Of a stretch of 58,205 nucleotides of DNA, positions 51,599 to 58,205 are shown piece by piece. A program made the position numbers and the translations under genes. Location: assembly GCA_034408895.1 (NCBI GenBank), contig JAWXCI010000028.1:1-58205 (forward strand), given 5' to 3'. The first letter of the stretch is position 1. Each line of letters starts with the position of its first letter. Under the pieces are notes generated by a model that did no database searches, was not told the origin of the DNA, and saw only the letters and a list, made by a program, of their open reading frames with translations. Source of the DNA: UBA4660 sp034408895 (lineage in GTDB: Bacteria > Bacteroidota > Bacteroidia > Flavobacteriales_D > Sanyastnellaceae).

Positions 51599-51796
51599 AT
51601 GGCACATGTTACACTTGATGATTTAAGGGAATTCACCCAAAATGAACAGCAGATGATTGAAGAGGTTTTGCACACCAATGAGTGCAACGAAATGCAGCCC
51701 AGCCAACAAACGTTGGACAGGATTATCGGCTACGCACGGGCGCTCAGTGTAAGAAAGAGCGAACGGCTTCACCACTTTTCAATGGTGTTGAATTGA
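51599..51796 (+). CDS. Small conserved protein downstream of the ECF sigma factor
   Basis: 65 aa: AHVTLDDLREFTQNEQQMIE then EMQPSQQTLDRIIGYARALS and VRKSERLHH. The PSQxTLDxIIxYAxAL pattern recalls small proteins that follow ECF sigma genes in other Bacteroidota, from memory. No known anti-sigma motif. It is separated from the sigma gene by a terminator, so it has its own promoter or depends on read-through. Confidence 0.65.
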   Translation: MAHVTLDDLREFTQNEQQMIEEVLHTNECNEMQPSQQTLDRIIGYARALSVRKSERLHHFSMVLN

Positions 51797-51800
51797 CATC

Positions 51801-51834
51801 AAAAAAACCCCATGTTTCGGCATGGGGCTTTTTG
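51801..51834. terminator. Bidirectional terminator
   Basis: AAAAAAACCCCATG, loop TTTCGG, CATGGGGCTTTTTG, between the small gene and the convergent exonuclease fusion. Confidence 0.9.
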
Positions 51835-51856
51835 TTTTCGCTCTCGCCCGCAAGCA

Positions 51857-53203
51857 TCATTCAGTCAATTCACTTTTCCGCACCAGCTCCAGCACTCGCA
51901 TCCCTTTTGGATTTTCAAGAAATGCCGTTATGATGCCTTGCGTCACTTCCGATGAAGGAAGCAATTCAAGATTGTTTTCAAGTTCTTCCATAGTTGAAAT
52001 GGCTGAATCGGTGAATCCATAACCGCGCAAGTTTCCTTTTTCAATCAGTACAAAAGATTTTTCGTCTTGAGATCGGCCTTGTGCATGTAACACATAAGAA
52101 GGCAGTTGCTCGAAGTAATCATGCAACGCCAATTGAAGTTTCGGATTGTGTTCTGTAGTATCAGGAAGTGAACCGAAGTTAGGAGCCATGCCTACAAGGT
52201 GCAGGTCAAGATCAAATTGTTTTGAAAATTCTTGCAACCAATTGCGGGCAGTAATTGCGGAATGAAAACTTTTTATGGGTCTGATGGCTTTGGAAATTTT
52301 GTTCACTGCCAACCGCAGATAACCGCGCTGGTCATGGTAATCAAACACTCCCCAACTGGCGGCTCTTGATTTTTGTGCGCGGTTGTAAGGCGGCCAGTAT
52401 TTCCTTATTTCAGCATCTTCAAGAAGCAGGGCAATCAGTTCCGTTCCTGTTAGTTTGTAATCAAGATCATACACTTCTTTCATAAAGCCATGAAGTTTTT
52501 GTGCTTCGCGGTCTGCTGAAAAATGTTGTTTGATGCGCGAACGGATGTTGCGGGCTTTGCCTATGTAAAGTGGTTTTCCTTTTGCATCCAGCAAATAATA
52601 CACGCCCGGTTTGTCCGGCAAATTCAGGTAGGTCTTTGCATCAATGTTGTTGGGGAGAAACGATTCAGGATTTCCCCGTTTAAGAATGTTGAGCAATTCA
52701 TCTTCCCCCAATTCAAGAAAAATCTTCCCGAAAATTTCGGCTGTGGCCAGCGCATCACCCAGTGCGCGGTGTGGGGCCATGTTCTGCACACCCAACGTGC
52801 GGCACAGGTTTCCCAGGGAATAACTTGCAAAACCTGCAAAAACCTTTCTTGCAAGCCGAACGCTGCAAAGCTTTTTCGGCTCCCATGCCATTCCTATTGC
52901 AGTAAACTGCGAACGGATAAAACTGTAATCGAAGTTTACGTTGTGTGCAACAAAAACTGCATCGGCCAGCAGTGCGTGAATTACATCGGCCATTTCTTCA
53001 AACAACGGAGCATCTTCAATCATCGTATCATCAATGCCGGTGAGTGCTGTGATGTAGCGAGGTATGGGTTGCATGGGGTTGAGGAGCGTGTGAAACTCTT
53101 TCAACTTATTTTTTCCATCATGCAGCACTATGGCGATTTCGGTAATACCGCAACCGGCAGGTTGTCCTCCGGTGGTTTCAATATCAGTAATGGCGAAAAG
53201 CAA
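51857..53203 (-). CDS. DnaQ-type 3'-5' exonuclease fused to a GIY-YIG nuclease domain
   Basis: 448 aa. Residues 1-165 are a DEDDh exonuclease: AITDIETTGGQP (Exo I), AHNVNFDYSFIRSQF (Exo II), and the Exo III segment MAPHRALGDALATAEI. Residues about 190-280 are a UvrC-like GIY-YIG domain (LPDKPGVYYLLDAKGKPLYI then GKARNIRSRIKQHF and TGTELIALLLEDAEIRKYWP). The remaining 170 residues are not recognised. This domain order is known in Bacteroidota and actinobacteria as a DNA polymerase III epsilon-like / UvrC-like fusion, probably a repair nuclease. It lies one gene pair from uvrA. Confidence 0.9.
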   Translation of the reverse strand: MLFAITDIETTGGQPAGCGITEIAIVLHDGKNKLKEFHTLLNPMQPIPRYITALTGIDDTMIEDAPLFEEMADVIHALLADAVFVAHNVNFDYSFIRSQFTAIGMAWEPKKLCSVRLARKVFAGFASYSLGNLCRTLGVQNMAPHRALGDALATAEIFGKIFLELGEDELLNILKRGNPESFLPNNIDAKTYLNLPDKPGVYYLLDAKGKPLYIGKARNIRSRIKQHFSADREAQKLHGFMKEVYDLDYKLTGTELIALLLEDAEIRKYWPPYNRAQKSRAASWGVFDYHDQRGYLRLAVNKISKAIRPIKSFHSAITARNWLQEFSKQFDLDLHLVGMAPNFGSLPDTTEHNPKLQLALHDYFEQLPSYVLHAQGRSQDEKSFVLIEKGNLRGYGFTDSAISTMEELENNLELLPSSEVTQGIITAFLENPKGMRVLELVRKSELTE

Positions 53204-53262
53204 GATTCGAAAATATCCATTGCAACGGTAGTTTTCCGGAATAATTTTAAGACTTCTTAGAA

Positions 53263-53415
53263 CCTGTTGAAAATTTGTTCACATGGACTCCTACGACCCA
53301 CTTTCCGCACATACTTCCCCAAACTTTTGGAAACAGGTTCCACTAGTCTCAAAATTTTGGATTGCCTGAACAAAAAATGAATAATAATAGTCTCACTGAA
53401 CAAAATTTAAACAGG
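53263..53415. repeat. Imperfect 19-bp inverted repeat in a control region
   Basis: CCTGTTGAAAATTTGTTCA at 53263-53281 matches the reverse complement of 53397-53415 at 17 of 19 positions. A related AACAGGTT sits at 53332-53339. The outer arm ends a few bases before the TACTTTTG box of the 53432 gene. Confidence 0.5.
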
Positions 53416-53418
53416 CTC

Positions 53419-53426
53419 TACTTTTG
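53419..53426 (+). promoter_or_regulatory. Putative -7 promoter element very close to a start codon
   Basis: TACTTTTG ends 5 bases before the ATG at 53432, so a transcript starting about 6-7 bases downstream would be nearly leaderless. Confidence 0.4.
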
Positions 53427-53431
53427 GAACC

Positions 53432-54322
53432 ATGAAAAAATTATTTTTAGTCCTGATGCTTTTTCCCTCGCTTGCCAACTATATCTGTGCGCAGGATGAT
53501 GAGGATGATTTACTTATTGATGAGGAAGCGGAAGACCCCTGGCAAGGCTGGAGTGTTGGCATCAACTTCGGGGGCTACTTCGCTTCCAAGAAGACTGGAA
53601 ATTTTTACAACGGTACCTGCGGTGTTGGTTATTTGGAAGACCCGAATGATGTTAGATGTTACTCGATTGCTGAACGACTCGATCCCGATTTCTTCCTCAG
53701 GGACTATCAATTCATCACAAATTATTATGAAATTCTCGATTACGAGGTTCCTTATGGTTCTAACCCGCAACTGATGCATTACAACCCATCAGTAGGAGTG
53801 GGCATCAATATCAAATACCTCTTTAATCGCTACAATGCGATAGTGTTCAATTCAAATTATTCTTCCGTGAAAGCTGTGGACCAATTCACACTTGTGTTTT
53901 ATGGCGGAATACTTCCCGAAAACGGCCAATTGGATACTCGCCTCTTTCAAATTACTGGTGAAGAAGACAGGATAAGCACGAACCTGGGTTATCGTGCCGG
54001 CATCGAATCAAATGAATACCTTAACTGGTACATTCAGGGAGGTGGCGCGGCCCTCTTCACCACCATGTTGCGAAACGAAATCCGCGTTGCTGAAACGAAC
54101 TACCAATTGTTCCTCGGTGCATCCAACCCCAACCAGATTCAGAATTACAATCCAAGAACCAGCGTAGGTCTGGGAGGCTACCTTTCTGTGGGCTTCGAGT
54201 TTTTCTTACAGGACAAATACACTTTTGATATAAGTTTCGGAATGCAGAACGACCAGGTGATCCTCATTACATACAAGGAACGGGTTTGGAACAAATGGCT
54301 TCAGGCGAGTTTTACTATTTGA
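53432..54322 (+). CDS. Outer-membrane beta-barrel-like protein
   Basis: 296 aa. Signal peptide 1-20 (MKKLFLVLMLFPSLANYICAQ), an acidic linker (DDEDDLLIDEEAEDPWQGW), then amphipathic strands typical of a small barrel: WSVGINFGGYFASKK, PSVGVGINIKYLFNRYNAIV, YIQGGGAALFTTMLRNEIRV, SVGLGGYLSVGFEFFLQDKY, ending WLQASFTI. Cys pairs near residues 68 and 83 may form a disulfide. No homologue recognised. Confidence 0.75.
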   Translation: MKKLFLVLMLFPSLANYICAQDDEDDLLIDEEAEDPWQGWSVGINFGGYFASKKTGNFYNGTCGVGYLEDPNDVRCYSIAERLDPDFFLRDYQFITNYYEILDYEVPYGSNPQLMHYNPSVGVGINIKYLFNRYNAIVFNSNYSSVKAVDQFTLVFYGGILPENGQLDTRLFQITGEEDRISTNLGYRAGIESNEYLNWYIQGGGAALFTTMLRNEIRVAETNYQLFLGASNPNQIQNYNPRTSVGLGGYLSVGFEFFLQDKYTFDISFGMQNDQVILITYKERVWNKWLQASFTI

Positions 54323-54370
54323 GAAAGAACTCATTCCATTGTTACCCATGCAAAAACACAAGGATTAGAA

Positions 54371-54426
54371 AATTACGAATGATGAGTGCCACATTAAGAG
54401 CTGCACGTACTTCCTAATTCGTAATT
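54371..54426. terminator. Stem-loop after the barrel gene
   Basis: AATTACGAAT at 54371-54380 is perfectly complementary to 54417-54426, with an A run before and CTTTT after. The remainder of 54323-54573 shows no gene. Confidence 0.45.
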
Positions 54427-54573
54427 CTTTTCACCTCTCCTGCTCTCCGAATTCCTACTTTCAATTCCATCTTCATCTCCCCCATCCAACCATTCATCGA
54501 AACAATTTTGATTTGAAGCGATAACCCATCATTTTTTTGCACCAGGTTGAAAAATTTTGCAACGTTTTTTCCC

Positions 54574-54666
54574 ATGGCTGCCAACAAAAGATTTCTTTTG
54601 TCCTCATTGAAACTTGCTGCAGAGCAATATCGTAAACGCCCGCAGTTCAGAAAACAATTATCTTAA
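54574..54666 (+). CDS. Possible 30-aa basic leader peptide
   Basis: The ATG at 54574 opens MAANKRFLLSSLKLAAEQYR and ends KRPQFRKQLS, with the stop one base before the ATG of the lipoprotein gene at 54668. High Lys/Arg content and near-overlap suggest translational coupling, but no homologue is known to me and the frame is short. Confidence 0.3.
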   Translation: MAANKRFLLSSLKLAAEQYRKRPQFRKQLS

Positions 54667-54667
54667 A

Positions 54668-55561
54668 ATGTTGAAGAAAATCCACCCCCTGTCATACACC
54701 CTTATCGGGTTGTCCATTCTCCTTTTCCTTCCATCGTGCCAGGACACTCCAGCACCACCAACCGACAGAGCTATAACTGCCGATAGCAGCGCTATAAGCA
54801 ATGGAGGCGCGATAAAGTTCCAGGGACAATTGTTCTCGATTCCATCGCCCGTGCATGTGGCCATGATCATGCAAAAAGCCAATGTGCAATACAACGAGAC
54901 ATTGATCAATCCCGTGGCCAATGGCAAGAACTATGTGGAGCAAATGGATCAGGCGTTAAACCTTGGTGTGTATGGAGCGGACCTTGCTTACCTCAGCAAC
55001 TTCAGCAAACCACAACTCAGTCAGGAATATTTTTCTGTAGTGGGTACACTTGCTAACAGCCTCGACATTTTGCAGAACATTGACCAGAACCTGATCAAGC
55101 GCCTCAACGACAATATATCCTCCCGCGATTCTATTCTTGCCCTTACCGCCAGCTTCTACAAAGAAGGCGACCGCTACCTCAAAAACGGCCAGCGGCAACA
55201 ACTGGCAGCAGGCATACTATTGGGTGGCTGGGTAGAAGCCCTCCATCTTTCGTGCGATGCAGCATTAACCAATGCTGACATACGCTCGCGGATAGGAGAA
55301 CAGAAATCGGCAGTAAAAAGTCTGGCAGCAGTAATGGGCGATTTCACCGATGAACAATCAAAAAAACTATCAACAGACCTGAACCAACTCGCTGGCCTTT
55401 TCGATAATCTGGCATCCACTTACAAATATGAAGCACCCATTACCGATCAGGTATCAAAAACCACTTTCCTGCGCAGCAAAAACACCGTCAACCTCACCGA
55501 TGGACAACTCACCGCTATTACCCAACAAGTAAAAGAAATCCGAAACTCCATTATCCAATAA
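54668..55561 (+). CDS. Helical lipoprotein of unknown function
   Basis: 297 aa from MLKKIHPLSYTLIGLSILLF with lipobox ending PSC. The mature protein begins QDTPAPPTD and is almost entirely helical: IPSPVHVAMIMQKANVQYNE, MDQALNLGVYGADLAYLSNF, GILLGGWVEALHLSCDAALT, SLAAVMGDFTDEQSKKLSTD. It looks like a conserved Bacteroidota lipoprotein of unknown function. The next gene begins 3 bases after its stop. Confidence 0.75.
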   Translation: MLKKIHPLSYTLIGLSILLFLPSCQDTPAPPTDRAITADSSAISNGGAIKFQGQLFSIPSPVHVAMIMQKANVQYNETLINPVANGKNYVEQMDQALNLGVYGADLAYLSNFSKPQLSQEYFSVVGTLANSLDILQNIDQNLIKRLNDNISSRDSILALTASFYKEGDRYLKNGQRQQLAAGILLGGWVEALHLSCDAALTNADIRSRIGEQKSAVKSLAAVMGDFTDEQSKKLSTDLNQLAGLFDNLASTYKYEAPITDQVSKTTFLRSKNTVNLTDGQLTAITQQVKEIRNSIIQ

Positions 55562-55564
55562 TCC

Positions 55565-55987
55565 ATGAACACAATCTCCACCTCCTTGTTTTCGCTTTGT
55601 TTCGTTCTTACCGCAACCATCAATACTGCGCAATGCGATGAAACCGTGGCGATGTGCGAAAAAAATATTTCAGAAAACTACATCAGCGATGGCCAGGTCT
55701 ATTGGGCCTTTCTCCAAAAGGATGAAATTTCTGAATTCGAGACCCTTTTCTTTTCAGGAAGCACCTACCGTATTTCTGCCAGCACTGGCAACACCGATGG
55801 CGGCATCATCTTCCGCATTTATGATCAGGATAAGAACGAACTTTTTAGCAATGCCGGATATTCCAATGCGCCCTATTGGGATTTCAAGACAGAATTCAGC
55901 ACCATGACCGTTACTGTAGAAGCACAGTTGGATCCTAACAAAACAAGTTCAGGTTGTGCCGTGCTGCTCATTGGCATAAAACGATAG
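55565..55987 (+). CDS. Small exported protein
   Basis: 140 aa. Signal peptide 1-22 (ending NTAQC). Beta-rich mature domain with Cys residues: YWAFLQKDEISEFETLFFSG, TYRISASTGNTDGGIIFRIY, MTVTVEAQLDPNKTSSGCAV. No sorting domain. Operonic with the lipoprotein (3-base gap). Function unknown. Confidence 0.7.
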   Translation: MNTISTSLFSLCFVLTATINTAQCDETVAMCEKNISENYISDGQVYWAFLQKDEISEFETLFFSGSTYRISASTGNTDGGIIFRIYDQDKNELFSNAGYSNAPYWDFKTEFSTMTVTVEAQLDPNKTSSGCAVLLIGIKR

Positions 55988-56013
55988 TCGGGTTTTGACA
56001 CCGCAAATAATTT

Positions 56014-56083
56014 CTCATCCCACATTCGCGGGACAAAGTCGCAACGAGTATTTCGCGCTTTTGTCCTGAGGTTTCGGGATGAG
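56014..56083. terminator. Two-step imperfect hairpin
   Basis: CTCATCCC (56014-56021) pairs with GGGATGAG (56076-56083), and inside it GGACAAA (56031-56037) pairs with TTTGTCC (56060-56066). It may end the 55565 transcript. Confidence 0.4.
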
Positions 56084-56189
56084 GCATTATCATTAGTTTC
56101 CTTCCATCCAATTTTCTCTGAACACTACATCACACGAGTGACGTGATGAAAGTCTTTGCGCTGAAATTTCAAACTCAAAAGAAAAAGAA

Positions 56190-58205
56190 ATGAGTGCTGG
56201 AATACTACGTGCGCTGGTGCAATTGTTCGCCATCATAGCCGGGGGAAACAAATCCTCGGGGCGCGAGATTGTGGCGCTTTTTCTGCGCCAGCAACTCAAC
56301 AAGGAACTGGTAAACCATTACCTGGCCATGTTCGATGAACTGGCTGAAAAACATCACACACACAAGCAAAATGGCAAAGAAGTTTCGGAGAAACGCACTT
56401 CCCTCAACTCTGTAAAGGTGTTGCGTATTTGCGACCAGATAAATGATGAGCTCGCACAAAAAGAAAAATTATTTGTATTGCTCCGGTTGTTGGAATTTGT
56501 AAATGCCTTCGACAACCACCACACGCAGGAATGGACTTTCGTTTCCACCGTAAGCGAAGCCTTCAATGTGGAAGAAGAAGATTTTGCGAACCTTAGCATT
56601 TTCGTTTCTTCCAACGTAGAATTATTGCCTGAGTTGGATTCGTTCCTTATTGCCAATGGCGATGTGCATGATGAAGCCGAAATAAAACGAAAACTTCATT
56701 GTGAGGGGTTAAAGGGTCAGTTACTTTTTCTACGTATACAGAGCGAGAATCTTTTTTTTGTGCGCTACTTCGGAACGGAAGCCTTGCAACTGAACGGACA
56801 GGCGTTCAATAACGAACGGGCCTATGTGCTGAGCCAGGGAGCGAGCATACGCGGCCCTAAAACAGGAACCATTTTTTATTCCGATGTGCTGCACCAGTTC
56901 CTCGACAGTTACGGTGATATTAAAATTGTTTATCGTGCCGAAAACATCTCCTACTACTTTCCGCATAACAGCAAACAGGCTCTTCACCAACTCAATATCA
57001 TTGAAGAATCGGGAAGCATCATTGGCATTATGGGCGGAAGCGGTGCAGGCAAATCCACACTGCTCAACGTGCTAAACGGCAACATGCCGCCCACGTACGG
57101 CACAGTGACCATTAACGGATACAACATACACAATGAAGCAGAAAAAATTGAAGGAGTGCTTGGTTACGTGGCACAGGACGATTCGCTGATTGAAGAGCTT
57201 ACTGTATTCCAAAACCTTTACTACAACGCAAAACTTTGTTTTGCCAGCAAGACCGAAGATGAAATAAACGCGCTGGTAAATGAAACACTCAAATCTATTG
57301 GCCTCTACGAAACGAAGGAATTGAAAGTGGGTTCCGTGCTGGAGAAAACCATTTCAGGCGGACAGCGCAAACGCTTGAACATAGCGCTCGAATTGATTCG
57401 CGAGCCATCCGTACTGTTTGTAGATGAGCCTACATCAGGACTCAGTTCGCGCGATTCAGAAAACATTATGGACTTGCTAAAGGAACTCACCTTGCGCGGC
57501 AAGTTGGTGTTCGTGGTCATTCACCAACCTTCGTCCGATATTTTCAAGATGTTTGACAAACTCTTCATCCTCGACCAGGGAGGATTTCCAATCTATTATG
57601 GCAATCCTGTCGAAAGCATTTTGCACTTCAAGCGACTGGTGAACCATGTAAATCACAACGACAGCGAATGCTCCCATTGCGGCAATGTCAATCCTGAACA
57701 AATCTTCAACATTATAGAATCGAAGGTGGTGGATGAATATGGCAACCTGACAGAGCATCGGAAAATCACCCCGCAGGAATGGAATAATTTCTTCAACGTA
57801 ATCATTGGCAACCACATTAAAGTGAAGGACAAAGTGCTGGACACGCCTCAATCTGCATTCAGCCTTCCCTCACGTTTTTTCCAGGCATTGGTTTACACCG
57901 TTCGCGATGTGCGGAGCAAATTGAGCAACCGGCAATACATGCTCGTCAACTTCTTGGAGGCGCCTGTGCTTGCCTTGGTGCTCACACTGTTCATCAAATT
58001 TTATCCTCCCGTTGGCGCGGGTTCATCCGGCTACACGTTCTTTGAGAACCTCAACATCCCGCAATACTTTTTCATCTCCGTGATAGTCTCCCTTTTTCTT
58101 GGGCTCACCGTAAGTGCCGAAGAAATAATCCGCGACCAAAAAATATTGAAGCGGGAGAAATACCTGAACCTGAGCAGGGGCAGCTACCTGTTTTCGAAAA
58201 TCGGC
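56190..58205 (+). CDS. ABCG-like ABC transporter with TerB-like N-terminal domain (partial, runs off the window)
   Basis: 672 codons are visible from the ATG at 56190, with no stop before the window ends. Residues 1-140 resemble a TerB-like helical domain (SAGILRALVQLFAIIAGGNK, EIVALFLRQQLNKELVNHYL). A middle region is followed by the ATPase: Walker A GGSGAGKSTLLNVLNG near 280, AQDDSLIEELTVFQNLYYNA, signature ISGGQRKRLNIALELI near 390, Walker B VLFVDEPTSGLSSRDSE and the His switch VVIHQPSSDIF. A Cys pair, SECSHCGNVNPEQ, follows near 494. Membrane helices begin at FLEAPVLALVLTLFIKFY and YFFISVIVSLFLGLTVS. ABC-2/ABCG-type architecture; substrate unknown. Confidence 0.9.
   Translation, partial: MSAGILRALVQLFAIIAGGNKSSGREIVALFLRQQLNKELVNHYLAMFDELAEKHHTHKQNGKEVSEKRTSLNSVKVLRICDQINDELAQKEKLFVLLRLLEFVNAFDNHHTQEWTFVSTVSEAFNVEEEDFANLSIFVSSNVELLPELDSFLIANGDVHDEAEIKRKLHCEGLKGQLLFLRIQSENLFFVRYFGTEALQLNGQAFNNERAYVLSQGASIRGPKTGTIFYSDVLHQFLDSYGDIKIVYRAENISYYFPHNSKQALHQLNIIEESGSIIGIMGGSGAGKSTLLNVLNGNMPPTYGTVTINGYNIHNEAEKIEGVLGYVAQDDSLIEELTVFQNLYYNAKLCFASKTEDEINALVNETLKSIGLYETKELKVGSVLEKTISGGQRKRLNIALELIREPSVLFVDEPTSGLSSRDSENIMDLLKELTLRGKLVFVVIHQPSSDIFKMFDKLFILDQGGFPIYYGNPVESILHFKRLVNHVNHNDSECSHCGNVNPEQIFNIIESKVVDEYGNLTEHRKITPQEWNNFFNVIIGNHIKVKDKVLDTPQSAFSLPSRFFQALVYTVRDVRSKLSNRQYMLVNFLEAPVLALVLTLFIKFYPPVGAGSSGYTFFENLNIPQYFFISVIVSLFLGLTVSAEEIIRDQKILKREKYLNLSRGSYLFSKIG

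Noticed and set aside
1..58205. tRNA, rRNA, CRISPR array or complete insertion sequence
   Set aside because: I scanned by eye and found no T-loop/anticodon arrangement, no spaced identical repeats of CRISPR type, and no transposase.

Overview
The window comes from a member of the Bacteroidota, order not determined. Eight predicted secreted proteins end in type IX secretion sorting domains (seven type A, one type B). There is a TonB-dependent receptor with a carboxypeptidase-regulatory-like N-terminal domain, there are many lipoproteins, most genes lack a Shine-Dalgarno sequence, and TAnnTTTG promoter elements occur. I found no rRNA, tRNA, CRISPR array, intact insertion sequence or phage gene.

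Layout. (1) 1-2.3 kb: a largely gene-free stretch made of degenerate dispersed repeats, a fibronectin-III-like gene, and a minus-strand CsgG/FlgO-like pseudogene with two in-frame stops. (2) 2.3-15.3 kb: a visibly AT-rich, mostly plus-strand block that looks like an acquired island. It holds two T9SS cargo genes, a GYD-domain gene and an arsenosugar-type cluster: AhpD-like protein, radical SAM ArsS, nucleoside phosphorylase, TIGR04282-type transferase, a 128-aa uncharacterised protein and TIGR04283-type glycosyltransferase. These are followed by a membrane protein, a flavodoxin-fold oxidoreductase, a second AhpD-like protein, a fatty acid hydroxylase/sterol desaturase, NhaD and an unusual ion channel. 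A perfect 23-bp direct repeat (1373-1395 and 15386-15408) brackets this block. (3) 15.6-31.9 kb: tandem lipoproteins, T9SS cargo, a DUF4920 His-rich lipoprotein, an rfbA / prenyl synthase / small gene operon, two histidine-degradation enzymes (FtcD fusion, HutI), shikimate kinase, and a giant Ig/PKD-repeat protein with a type B sorting domain. (4) 32-45 kb: typA, a coiled-coil membrane protein, a dihaem cytochrome c peroxidase, an ARPP-1-like protein, SRPBCC/GyrI-like, more T9SS cargo, a GH114-like lipoprotein and a TonB-dependent receptor. (5) 45-58.2 kb: small conserved genes, a SET-domain protein, msrB, uvrA, an ECF sigma factor with an unusually strong ribosome binding site plus a small downstream gene, a DnaQ-exonuclease/GIY-YIG fusion, a predicted outer-membrane protein, two exported proteins, and an ABCG-like ABC transporter with a TerB-like N-terminus that runs off the window.

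How they fit together. The clearest pathway is the arsenosugar cluster: ArsS is thought to join a methylated arsenical to an adenosyl group, the phosphorylase would remove adenine, and two transferases would decorate the arseno-ribose. The arsenite methyltransferase ArsM is not in the window. The 128-aa protein, translationally coupled between the two transferases, is the best candidate here for an undescribed component of a known type of system. Many gene ends carry clean bidirectional hairpin terminators.
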